Assembly (NCBI RefSeq): GCF_002101815.1
Contig: NZ_LQPM01000006.1
Coordinates: forward strand, 62,001 to 126,000
Direction: 5' to 3'
DNA length: 64,000 bases
From: Mycobacterium paraense
Lineage (GTDB): Bacteria > Actinomycetota > Actinomycetes > Mycobacteriales > Mycobacteriaceae
Numbering within the stretch: position 1 is the stretch's first letter; the number at the start of each line of letters is the position of its first letter. A model generated the notes under the pieces. That model was not told the DNA's origin. It saw only the letters and a program-made list of their open reading frames with translations, and did no database searches. This document shows, piece after piece, positions 55,344-64,000 of the stretch. The position numbers were made by a program, and so were the translations under genes.

Positions 55344-55835
55344 GGGCTCGCCGCGGCCCGCGTCCAGCAAACACTCGTTCGCTCATTTTCGGGCGCCGCG
55401 GACGCCGGCAGCGCGACTGACGCGGCGCCAGCGGCGCCTAAGCGACCCGATTTTTTTAACATAACGATTACATAACAATCGTGCCTTGAACAGCGCAGTT
55501 ATAGCTACTCGACCGTAACCACCTGCATGCAGCAGGTTTGTTCGCGGCGCCCGCGCGGCCGCTTCAACGGGGTGTTACCCAGGACACGGTTACTCGTGCG
55601 TAGAACTCACCAGTAACCGATCAACATGCAAAAAGGGCACTGATCCTTATGACACTCTTAGTACAGCCGGTGCCGTCCGACCGCCCCGATGGGGCGCCGC
55701 CGACGACACACCGGCCAGCCGTCCTCCGGCTGTGATTCGACGCGGAATCGACTGAAACCGACCAGGCCCGCACCTCCGGGGTCGACCGGCCGAACCGACC
55801 GAGACGTAAAGACGCATACAGGGGAGATACAGAAG
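55344..55835 (+). other. 492-bp fas upstream region with inverted repeats
   Basis: There is no convincing gene here. The first part has a GC-rich hairpin, GGCGCC-AGC-GGCGCC (55424-55438), and a 7-T run (55451-55457) 12 bases later, a possible weak terminator for the Rv2525c gene. Then ACGATT/AATCGT (55464-55482, 7-base spacer) and CGGTTACT/AGTAACCG (55587-55619, 17-base spacer) are perfect inverted repeats. They could be binding sites for a fas regulator such as FasR, which is known to bind this promoter in M. tuberculosis. The assignment to FasR is inference. Confidence 0.5.
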
Positions 55836-58800
55836 GTGACGATCCACGAGCACGACCGGGTGTCCGCCGACCGCGACGGGGCAGGCCCGCACAACACCGA
55901 TGCTCTGGTCGACCGCCTGACGGCCGGCGAGGCGTACGCCATCGCGTTCGGCGGCCAGGGCAGCGCCTGGCTGGAGACCCTCGAGGAGCTGGTGTCGTCG
56001 GCGGGGATCGAAACCGACCTGGCCACGTTGGTCGGCGAGGTGGAGCTGCTGCTCGAGCCGGTGGCAAAAGAACTGGTCGTGGTGCGCCCGATCGGCTTCG
56101 AACCGCTGACCTGGGTGCGCGCGCTGGCCGCCGAGGATCCCGTCCCGTCGGACAAGCACCTCACGTCGGCCGCGGTGTCGATTCCCGGCGTGCTGCTCAC
56201 CCAGATCGCCGCCGCCCGGGCCCTGTCCCGGCAGGGCATGGACTGGTCGGCGACGCCGCCGGTGGCCGTCGTCGGGCACTCGCAGGGCGTGTTGGCCGTC
56301 GAGGCGTTCCGGGCCGCGGGCGCCCGCGACGTCGAACTGCTGGCGCTGGCGCAGCTCATCGGGGCCGCGGGGACCCTGGTGGCCCGCCGGCGCGGGATCT
56401 CCGTGCTGGGCGACCGCCCGCCGATGGTGTCGGTGACCAACGCCGACCCGGATCGGATTCGCCGGCTGCTCGACGAGTTCGCCCAGGACGTGCGCACCGT
56501 GCTGCCCCCGGTGCTGTCCATCCGCAACGGCCGGCGGTCGGTGGTCATCACCGGCACCCCCGAGCAGCTCTCGCGCTTCGAGCTGTACTGCCAGCAGATC
56601 TCCGAGAAGGAGGAGGCCGACCGCAAGAACAAGGTCCGCGGCGGCGACGTCTTCGCGCCGGTCTTCGACCCGGTGCGCGTGGAGGTGGGCTTCCACACCC
56701 CGCGGCTGGCCGACGGCATCGACATCGTCGCCGGCTGGGCCGAGAAGGTCGGCCTCGACGTCGAGCTGGCCCGGAAGCTGACCGAGGCCATCCTGGTCGA
56801 CGGCGTCGACTGGGTCGACGAGATCACGCGCGTTCACTCCGCCGGCGCGCGCTGGATCCTCGATCTGGGGCCCGGCGACATCCTGACCCGGCTGACCGCG
56901 CCGGTGATCCGCGGGCTCGGCATCGGCATCGTGCCCGCGGCGACCCGCGGCGGTCAGCGCAACCTCTTCACCGTCGGCGCCGTCCCCGAGGTCGCGCGGG
57001 CCTGGTCGACCTACGCCCCCACCGTGGTGTCGCTGCCCGACGGCCGGGTCAAGCTCTCGACGAAGTTCACCCGCCTGACCGGGCGGTCGCCGATCCTGCT
57101 CGCGGGCATGACGCCCACCACCGTCGACGCGAAGATCGTCGCCGCCGCGGCCAACGCCGGCCACTGGGCCGAGCTCGCCGGCGGCGGGCAGGTCACCGAG
57201 GAGATCTTCGCAGCCCGCATCGAGGAGCTCTCGACGCTGCTCGAGCCCGGGCGCACCTACCAGTTCAACGCGCTGTTCCTCGACCCCTACCTGTGGAAGC
57301 TCCAGGTCGGCGGCAAGCGGCTGGTGCAGAAGGCGCGCCAGTCCGGCGCGGCGATCGACGGCCTGGTGATCAGCGCCGGCATCCCCGACCTCGAGGAGGC
57401 CGTCGAGCTGATCGACGAGCTCAACGAGGTGGGCATCAGCCACGTGGTGTTCAAGCCCGGCACCGTCGAGCAGATCCGCTCGGTCATCCGCATCGCCACC
57501 GAGGTGCCGACCAAGCCGGTGATCATGCACATCGAGGGCGGGCGGGCCGGCGGCCACCACTCCTGGGAAGACCTCGACGACCTGCTGCTGGCGACCTACT
57601 CGGAGTTGCGCTCGCGTCCCAACATCACCGTGTGCGTCGGCGGCGGCATCGGCACCCCCGAACGCGCCGCCGAGTACCTGTCCGGGCGCTGGGCCGAGTC
57701 GTACGGCTTCCCGCTGATGCCGATCGACGGCATCCTGGTCGGCACCGCGGCGATGGCGACGCTGGAGTCCACCACCTCGCCGTCGGTCAAGCGGATGCTG
57801 GTCGAAACCAACGGCACCGACCAATGGATCAGCGCCGGAAAAGCCCAGGGCGGCATGGCTTCCAGCCGTAGCCAGCTGGGTGCGGACATCCACGAGATCG
57901 ACAACAGCGCCTCCCGGTGCGGCCGGCTGCTCGACGAGGTCGCCGGCGACGCCGACGCGGTCGCCGAGCGCCGCGACGAAATCATCGCGGCGATGGCCAG
58001 CACCGCCAAGCCGTACTTCGGCGACGTGGCCGAGATGACCTACCTGCAGTGGCTGCGGCGCTACGTCGAACTGACCATCGGCGAAGGCAATTCGACCGCC
58101 GACACCGCCGCGCCGGGCAGCCCCTGGCTGGCCGACACGTGGCGCGACCGCTTCCAGCAGATGCTGCAACGGGCCGAAGCTCGTTTGCACGCTAAGGATT
58201 TCGGGCCGATCGAGACACGGTTCGACGATGCGGCCCTGCTGGAGAACCCCGACGAGGCGATCGCGACGCTGCTGTCGCACTACCCCGACGCCGAGTCGGT
58301 GCAGCTGCACCCGGCCGACGTTCCGTTCTTCGTCACGCTGTGCAAGACGCTGGGCAAGCCGGTCAACTTCGTGCCGGTCATCGACAAGGACGTGCGGCGC
58401 TGGTGGCGCAGCGATTCGCTGTGGCAGGCCCACGACGCCCGTTACGACGCCGACCAGGTCTGCATCATCCCGGGCACGGCCGCGGTGGCCGGCATCACCC
58501 GGATGGACGAGCCCGTCGGCGAGCTGCTGGACCGCTTCGAGCAGGCCGCCATCGACGACGTGCTGTCCTCCAACGGCCAGCCGCGGCCCGTCACGTCGCG
58601 CCGGGTGGGCCGCGCGGACGTCGCCGGACCGCTGGCCGTGGTGCTCGACGCGCCAGACGTGCAGTGGGCCGGACGCACCACCACCAACCCCGTGCATCGC
58701 ATCGCCGACCCGGCCGACTGGCTGGTGCACGACGGACCCGAAAGCCGCCGCGCCACACACTCTTCCACCGGCGCGCAGCTCACGGTCGACGGCGAGCACG

Positions 58801-61800
58801 TCGTCCTGAGCGTGCCACTGTCGGGCACCTGGATCGACATCCCCTTCCGCCTGCCCGCCAACACCGCCGACGGCGGCACGCCGGTGGTCTCCACCGAGGA
58901 CGCCACCACCGCCATGCGCGCGGTCCTCGCGATCGCCGCGGGCGTCGACGGGCCGGACTTCTTGCCCCCGGTCTCCGAGGGGACGGCCACCGTGACGGTC
59001 GACTGGGACCCCGAGCGGGTCGCCGACCACACCGGCGTCACCGCCACCTTCGGGGAGCCGCTGGCGCCCAGCCTCACCACCGTGCCCGACGCGCTGGTCG
59101 GCCTGTGCTGGCCCGCCGTTTTCGCGGCGATCGGCTCGGCCGTCACCGACACCGGCGTCGCGGTGGTCGAGGGCCTGCTGAGCCTGGTGCACCTGGACCA
59201 CGCCGCCCACGTGATCGGCAAGCTGCCGACGGTGCCGGCCCAATTGACCGTCGCCGCAACGGCTTCGCCGGCCGTCGACACCGACATGGGCCGCGTGGTG
59301 CCGGTGTCGGTGACGATCACCTCGGACGACGGCTCGGTGATCGCGACGCTCGGTGAGCGTTTCGCGATCCTCGGGCGCACCGGTACCGCCGAGCTCACCG
59401 ATCCGGTGCGGGCCGGGGGCGCGGTGTCGGAGAACGCGACGGACACCCCGCGCCGCCGCCGCCGCGACGTCACGCTGGCGGCGCCGGTGGACATGCGCCC
59501 GTTCGCGGTGGTCTCCGGTGACCACAACCCCATCCACACCGATCGGGCGGCCGCGCTGCTGGCCGGCCTGGAATCGCCGATCGTGCACGGCATGTGGCTG
59601 TCGGCCGCCGCGCAGCACGCCGCGACCGCCACCGACGGTCGGGCCCGCCCGCCCGCGCGGCTGATCGGCTGGACGGCGCGATTCCTCGGCATGGTGCGCC
59701 CCGGCGACGAGGTCGACTTCCGGGTGGACCGCGTCGGAATCGACCAGGGCGCAGAGGTCTTGGAGGTCGCCGCACGCGTCGGCTCGGATCTGGTCATGTC
59801 GGCGACCGCGCGGCTGGCCGCCCCGAAGACGGTCTACGCGTTCCCCGGCCAGGGCATCCAGCACAAGGGCATGGGCATGGAGGTGCGGGCCCGGTCCAAG
59901 GCGGCCCGCAAGGTGTGGGACACCGCCGACAAGTTCACCCGCGACACGCTGGGTTTCTCGGTGCTGCACGTGGTGCGCGACAACCCGACCAGCATCATCG
60001 CCAGCGGCGTGCACTACAACCACCCCGAGGGCGTGCTCTACCTGACGCAGTTCACCCAGGTCGCGATGGCCACCGTGGCCGCGGCCCAGGTCGCCGAGAT
60101 GCGCGAGCAGGGCGCCTTCGTCGAGGGCGCCATCGCCTGCGGCCACTCCGTCGGCGAGTACACCGCCCTGGCCTGCGTGACGGGCATCTACGAGCTGGAA
60201 GCCTTGCTGGAGATGGTGTTTCACCGCGGCTCGAAGATGCACGACATCGTGCCGCGCGACGAGCTGGGCCGCTCCAACTACCGCCTGGCGGCGATCCGGC
60301 CCTCGCAGATCGACCTGCCCGACGACGAGGTTCCCGCCTTCGTCGCCGGGATCGCCGAGAGCACCGGTGAGTTCCTCGAGATCGTCAACTTCAACCTGCG
60401 CGGCTCGCAGTATGCGATCGCCGGCACCGTGCGCGGTCTGGAGGCCCTGGAGGCCGAGGTCGAACGCCGCCGCGAACTCAGCGGCGGGCGGCGCTCGTTC
60501 ATCCTGGTGCCGGGCATCGACGTGCCGTTCCACTCGCGGGTGCTGCGGGTCGGCGTGGCCGAATTCCGCCGCTCGCTGGAGCGGGTCATGCCGCGCGACG
60601 CCGATCCCGACCTCATCATCGGCCGCTACATCCCCAACCTGGTCCCGCGGCCGTTCACGCTGGACCGCGACTTCATCCAGGAGATAAGGGATTTGGTGCC
60701 GGCCGAGCCGCTGGACCCGATCCTGGCCGACTACGACACCTGGCGGCGCGAGCGGCCGGGTGAAATGGCGCGCACCATCTTCATCGAGCTGCTGGCGTGG
60801 CAGTTCGCCAGCCCGGTGCGCTGGATCGAAACCCAGGACCTGCTGTTCATCGAGGAGGCCGCCGGCGGCCTGGGCGTGGAGCGGTTCGTCGAGATCGGCG
60901 TCAAGTCGTCGCCGACCGTCGCCGGGCTGGCCACCAACACCCTCAAGCTGCCCGAATATGCACACAGCACAGTGGAAGTGCTCAACGCCGAGCGCGACGC
61001 CGCCGTGCTGTTCGCCACCGACACCGACCCCGAGCCGGAGCCGGAGGAAGAGGTGGTCGCCGTCGATTCCGACGCTGCCGCGTCGGACGGTGCGCCCAGC
61101 CCCAATGTCGCCCCAGCCGTCGCTCCGGCTGCCGCCGGAGCTCCGTCCGGTGCTCCGAGACCCGACGACATCGGGTTCGACGCCGCCGACGCCACGTTGG
61201 CGCTGATCGCGCTGTCGGCCAAGATGCGCATCGACCAGATCGAGGAACTCGACTCCATCGAGTCCATCACCGACGGCGCGTCGTCGCGGCGCAACCAGTT
61301 GCTGGTGGACCTCGGTTCGGAGCTGAACCTGGGCGCCATCGACGGCGCCGCCGAAGCCGACCTGGCCGGGCTGCGGTCACAGGTCACCAAGCTGGCGCGC
61401 ACGTACAAGCCTTACGGCCCAGTGCTTTCCGACGCGATCAACGACCAGCTGCGCACGGTGCTCGGCCCGTCGGGTAAGCGCCCCGCGGCCATCGCGGATC
61501 GGGTCAAGAAGGCCTGGGAGCTGGGCGACGGTTGGGCCAAGCACGTCACGGTCGAGGTCGCGCTGGGCACCCGCGAGGGCACCAGCGTTCGCGGTGGCGC
61601 GCTGGGTCATCTGCACGAGGGCGCGCTGGCCGACGGCGCATCCGTCGACAAGGTCATCGACGCCGCGGTCACCGCGGTGGCCGCGCGACGCGGCATCTCG
61701 GTGGCGCTTCCGTCGGCCGGCGGTGGCGGTGGCGCGACCATCGACGCGGCCGCGCTGAGCGAGTTCACCGATCAGATCACCGGTCGCGACGGCGTGCTGG

Positions 61801-64000
61801 CCTCGGCGGCGCGCCTGATCCTGGGCCAGCTGGGCCACGACAATCCTGTCAGCGCGTCGCCGGCGGCCACCGATGCCGAGCTCATCGACCTGGTCACCGC
61901 CGAATTGGGCGCGGACTGGCCGCGTTTGGTGGCGCCGGTGTTCGACGCCAAGAAGGCCGTCGTGTTCGACGACCGCTGGGCCAGCGCCCGCGAGGACCTG
62001 GTGCAGCTGTGGCTGACCGACGAGGGCGACATCGACGCCGACTGGGCGCGGCTCTCCGAGCGGTTCGAGGGCACCGGGCACGTCGTCGCCACCCAGGCCA
62101 CCTGGTGGCAGGGCAAGTCGCTGGCCGCCGGCCGTCAGATCCACGCGTCGCTGTACGGACGGATCGCCGCCGGCGCCGAGAACCCCAACCCGGGGCCCTA
62201 CAGCGGCGAGACCGCCGTGGTGACAGGCGCTTCGAAGGGCTCGATCGCCTCGTCGGTCGTCGCGCGGTTGCTCGACGGCGGTGCCACCGTCATCGCCACC
62301 ACGTCGAAGCTCGACGACGAGCGGCTGGCGTTCTATCGCGGGCTGTACCGCGACCACGCCCGCTACGGCGCCGCGCTGTGGGTGGTGGCGGCCAACATGG
62401 CGTCCTACTCCGACATCGACGCCCTGGTCGAATGGGTCGGCACCGAGCAATCCGAAAGCCTTGGGCCGCAGTCGATTCACATCAAGGACGCGCAGACGCC
62501 GACGCTGCTGTTCCCGTTCGCCGCGCCGCGCGTGGTCGGGGACCTGTCGGAGGCGGGCTCGCGCTCCGAGATGGAGATGAAGGTGCTGCTGTGGGCCGTG
62601 CAGCGGTTGATCGGCGGCCTGTCGAAGATCGGTGCCGAGCGCGACATCGCGTCGCGGCTGCACGTAGTGCTGCCCGGCTCGCCGAACCGCGGGATGTTCG
62701 GCGGCGACGGCGCCTACGGTGAGGCCAAGTCGGCGCTGGACGCGCTGGTGAGCCGCTGGCACGCCGAGTCGTCATGGGCGTCCCGGGTGAGCCTGGCCCA
62801 CGCGCTGATCGGCTGGACGCGGGGCACCGGGCTGATGGGCCACAACGACGCCATCGTCGATGCCGTCGAGGAGGCGGGTGTCACCACCTACTCCACCGAC
62901 GAGATGGCCGCCATGCTGCTGGCCCTGTGCGACGTGGAATCCAAGGTGGCCGCGGCGAGCAAGCCGATCGAGGCCGACCTGACCGGCGGCCTGGGCGACG
63001 CCCAGCTGGACATGGCCGAGCTGGCCGCCAAGGCGCGGGAGGAAATGTCGGCCGAGGCGGCCGCCGATGCTGACGGCCCGGCCGAGGGCACCATCGCCGC
63101 GCTGCCGTCGCCGCCCCGCGGATTCAAGCCGGCGCCACCCCCGGAGTGGGACGACCTCGACGTCGACCCGGCCGACCTGGTGGTGATCGTCGGCGGCGCC
63201 GAACTCGGCCCGTACGGTTCGTCGCGCACCCGCTTCGAGATGGAGGTCGACAACGAGCTGTCGGCCGCCGGTGTGCTCGAGCTGGCGTGGACCACCGGGT
63301 TGATCCGCTGGGAGGACGACCCCCAACCCGGTTGGTACGACACCGAATCCGGCGATCTGGTCGACGAGTCGGAGCTGATCGAGCGCTACCACGACACGGT
63401 GGTGGAGCGCTGCGGCATCCGCGAGTTCGTCGACGACGGCGCGATCGACCCCGATCACGCGTCCCCGCTGCTGGTGTCGGTGTTCCTCGAGAAGGACTTC
63501 GCGTTCGTGGTGTCGTCGGAGACCGACGCGCGCGCCTTCGCCGAGTTCGACCCGGAGCACACGATCATCCGGCCGGTGCCCGACTCGAGTGACTGGCAGG
63601 TCATCCGCAAGGCCGGCACCGAGATTCGGGTGCCGCGCAAGACGAAGCTGTCGCGGGTCGTCGGCGGCCAGGTGCCGACCGGGTTCGACCCGACGGTGTG
63701 GGGCATCAGCCCGGACATGGCGAGTTCCATTGACCGGCTTGCCGTGTGGAACATCGTGGCGACGGTCGACGCGTTCCTGTCCGCCGGCTTCAGCCCGGCC
63801 GAGGTGATGCGCTACGTCCACCCGAGCATGGTGGCCAACACGATGGGCACCGGCATGGGCGGCGGCACGTCGATGCAGACGATGTACCACGGGAACCTGT
63901 TGGGCCGGAACAAGCCGAACGACATCTTCCAGGAAGTGCTGCCTAATATCGTTGCGGCCCACGTGGTTCAGTCCTACATCGGCAGCTACGGCGCGATGAT
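55836..64000 (+). CDS. fas: Type I fatty acid synthase, C-terminus beyond window
   Basis: The gene starts with MTIHEHDRVSADR, as in mycobacterial FAS-I (about 3,070 residues). The first 2,721 codons are here. In order: acetyltransferase (GHSQG, Ser149), enoyl reductase (VGGGIG near 600), hotdog dehydratase (GDHNPIHTD near 1229), malonyl/palmitoyl transferase (GHSVGEYTAL, Ser1438), ACP (LDSIES, Ser1807), ketoreductase (VTGASKGSIA near 2126), and the ketosynthase from about 2400. The KS catalytic Cys should lie just past the edge. GTG at 55836 follows GGGGAG by 9 bases. The enzyme makes C16-C26 acyl-CoAs that feed mycolic acid synthesis. Confidence 0.98.
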   Translation, partial: MTIHEHDRVSADRDGAGPHNTDALVDRLTAGEAYAIAFGGQGSAWLETLEELVSSAGIETDLATLVGEVELLLEPVAKELVVVRPIGFEPLTWVRALAAEDPVPSDKHLTSAAVSIPGVLLTQIAAARALSRQGMDWSATPPVAVVGHSQGVLAVEAFRAAGARDVELLALAQLIGAAGTLVARRRGISVLGDRPPMVSVTNADPDRIRRLLDEFAQDVRTVLPPVLSIRNGRRSVVITGTPEQLSRFELYCQQISEKEEADRKNKVRGGDVFAPVFDPVRVEVGFHTPRLADGIDIVAGWAEKVGLDVELARKLTEAILVDGVDWVDEITRVHSAGARWILDLGPGDILTRLTAPVIRGLGIGIVPAATRGGQRNLFTVGAVPEVARAWSTYAPTVVSLPDGRVKLSTKFTRLTGRSPILLAGMTPTTVDAKIVAAAANAGHWAELAGGGQVTEEIFAARIEELSTLLEPGRTYQFNALFLDPYLWKLQVGGKRLVQKARQSGAAIDGLVISAGIPDLEEAVELIDELNEVGISHVVFKPGTVEQIRSVIRIATEVPTKPVIMHIEGGRAGGHHSWEDLDDLLLATYSELRSRPNITVCVGGGIGTPERAAEYLSGRWAESYGFPLMPIDGILVGTAAMATLESTTSPSVKRMLVETNGTDQWISAGKAQGGMASSRSQLGADIHEIDNSASRCGRLLDEVAGDADAVAERRDEIIAAMASTAKPYFGDVAEMTYLQWLRRYVELTIGEGNSTADTAAPGSPWLADTWRDRFQQMLQRAEARLHAKDFGPIETRFDDAALLENPDEAIATLLSHYPDAESVQLHPADVPFFVTLCKTLGKPVNFVPVIDKDVRRWWRSDSLWQAHDARYDADQVCIIPGTAAVAGITRMDEPVGELLDRFEQAAIDDVLSSNGQPRPVTSRRVGRADVAGPLAVVLDAPDVQWAGRTTTNPVHRIADPADWLVHDGPESRRATHSSTGAQLTVDGEHVVLSVPLSGTWIDIPFRLPANTADGGTPVVSTEDATTAMRAVLAIAAGVDGPDFLPPVSEGTATVTVDWDPERVADHTGVTATFGEPLAPSLTTVPDALVGLCWPAVFAAIGSAVTDTGVAVVEGLLSLVHLDHAAHVIGKLPTVPAQLTVAATASPAVDTDMGRVVPVSVTITSDDGSVIATLGERFAILGRTGTAELTDPVRAGGAVSENATDTPRRRRRDVTLAAPVDMRPFAVVSGDHNPIHTDRAAALLAGLESPIVHGMWLSAAAQHAATATDGRARPPARLIGWTARFLGMVRPGDEVDFRVDRVGIDQGAEVLEVAARVGSDLVMSATARLAAPKTVYAFPGQGIQHKGMGMEVRARSKAARKVWDTADKFTRDTLGFSVLHVVRDNPTSIIASGVHYNHPEGVLYLTQFTQVAMATVAAAQVAEMREQGAFVEGAIACGHSVGEYTALACVTGIYELEALLEMVFHRGSKMHDIVPRDELGRSNYRLAAIRPSQIDLPDDEVPAFVAGIAESTGEFLEIVNFNLRGSQYAIAGTVRGLEALEAEVERRRELSGGRRSFILVPGIDVPFHSRVLRVGVAEFRRSLERVMPRDADPDLIIGRYIPNLVPRPFTLDRDFIQEIRDLVPAEPLDPILADYDTWRRERPGEMARTIFIELLAWQFASPVRWIETQDLLFIEEAAGGLGVERFVEIGVKSSPTVAGLATNTLKLPEYAHSTVEVLNAERDAAVLFATDTDPEPEPEEEVVAVDSDAAASDGAPSPNVAPAVAPAAAGAPSGAPRPDDIGFDAADATLALIALSAKMRIDQIEELDSIESITDGASSRRNQLLVDLGSELNLGAIDGAAEADLAGLRSQVTKLARTYKPYGPVLSDAINDQLRTVLGPSGKRPAAIADRVKKAWELGDGWAKHVTVEVALGTREGTSVRGGALGHLHEGALADGASVDKVIDAAVTAVAARRGISVALPSAGGGGGATIDAAALSEFTDQITGRDGVLASAARLILGQLGHDNPVSASPAATDAELIDLVTAELGADWPRLVAPVFDAKKAVVFDDRWASAREDLVQLWLTDEGDIDADWARLSERFEGTGHVVATQATWWQGKSLAAGRQIHASLYGRIAAGAENPNPGPYSGETAVVTGASKGSIASSVVARLLDGGATVIATTSKLDDERLAFYRGLYRDHARYGAALWVVAANMASYSDIDALVEWVGTEQSESLGPQSIHIKDAQTPTLLFPFAAPRVVGDLSEAGSRSEMEMKVLLWAVQRLIGGLSKIGAERDIASRLHVVLPGSPNRGMFGGDGAYGEAKSALDALVSRWHAESSWASRVSLAHALIGWTRGTGLMGHNDAIVDAVEEAGVTTYSTDEMAAMLLALCDVESKVAAASKPIEADLTGGLGDAQLDMAELAAKAREEMSAEAAADADGPAEGTIAALPSPPRGFKPAPPPEWDDLDVDPADLVVIVGGAELGPYGSSRTRFEMEVDNELSAAGVLELAWTTGLIRWEDDPQPGWYDTESGDLVDESELIERYHDTVVERCGIREFVDDGAIDPDHASPLLVSVFLEKDFAFVVSSETDARAFAEFDPEHTIIRPVPDSSDWQVIRKAGTEIRVPRKTKLSRVVGGQVPTGFDPTVWGISPDMASSIDRLAVWNIVATVDAFLSAGFSPAEVMRYVHPSMVANTMGTGMGGGTSMQTMYHGNLLGRNKPNDIFQEVLPNIVAAHVVQSYIGSYGAM

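Noticed and set aside
55647..60965. A 1,772-codon open frame on the minus strand opposite fas
   Set aside because: It has the repetitive Arg/Gly/Asp/Val-rich look of an antisense frame in high-GC DNA, no family motif, and lies opposite a certain gene.

Overview
The window is high-GC DNA with mycobacterial gene content. Its right end carries the first 2,721 codons of a type I fatty acid synthase gene (fas), preceded by an ortholog of the Tat-exported protein Rv2525c. That gene pair, the many F420-dependent luciferase-like enzymes, the GTG/TTG starts, the Mce-associated proteins, an Rv1364c-like sigma-factor regulator and a DosR-type box all point to a Mycobacterium, probably a slow-growing non-tuberculous species. 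The species itself is inferred and not proven. No rRNA, tRNA, insertion sequence, phage gene or CRISPR array was seen.

About 1-24.8 kb and 33.1-53.7 kb are packed with genes for oxidative breakdown of a hydrophobic, probably terpenoid- or steroid-like compound. They include two KshA-like Rieske oxygenases (3671-4684, 45378-46505), a third Rieske oxygenase (52498-53652), three cytochromes P450, a Rieske ferredoxin and a [3Fe-4S]-type ferredoxin. Also present are a Baeyer-Villiger monooxygenase with an adjoining esterase, three acyl-CoA ligases, six acyl-CoA dehydrogenases, a two-gene MaoC-type hydratase, several SDRs, an alcohol and an aldehyde dehydrogenase, a fused CoA-transferase, a carboxyltransferase, three amidohydrolases and three F420-type oxidoreductases. 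Genes are mostly coupled by 1-4 bp overlaps and arranged in divergent blocks. A GntR/FCD regulator (40504-41337), a MerR regulator (53693-54565) and a TetR-hotdog fusion (29846-30871) are the local regulators.

Four divergent intergenic gaps carry nearly the same AT-rich 13-mer, ATARTAWAAATAG or one base off, in the same orientation (17241, 38893, 41380, 45339). Looser versions lie at 4701 and 51065. This suggests one regulon across more than 25 kb, and the GntR protein is the natural candidate regulator.

Several catabolic proteins lack canonical catalytic residues: the isochorismatase-like protein, the BVMO, one amidohydrolase, the HSL-like hydrolase and half of the CoA-transferase. They are flagged as possible pseudo-enzymes.

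The middle (20.8-33.1 kb) is more mixed. It holds two Mce-associated membrane proteins, an acyl-CoA dehydrogenase pair, the Rv1364c-like PAS-phosphatase-kinase-STAS protein, a phosphatidylserine-decarboxylase-like protein, a DUF421 membrane protein, and a lower-GC patch at 31.3-33.1 kb. The patch carries a barstar-like gene, an unrecognised gene and two frameshifted genes, and looks like a decaying acquired immunity-gene island. A DUF1876 gene at 13699 sits under a DosR-like box. From 54.6 kb on, the window is ancestral core genome (Rv2525c ortholog and fas).
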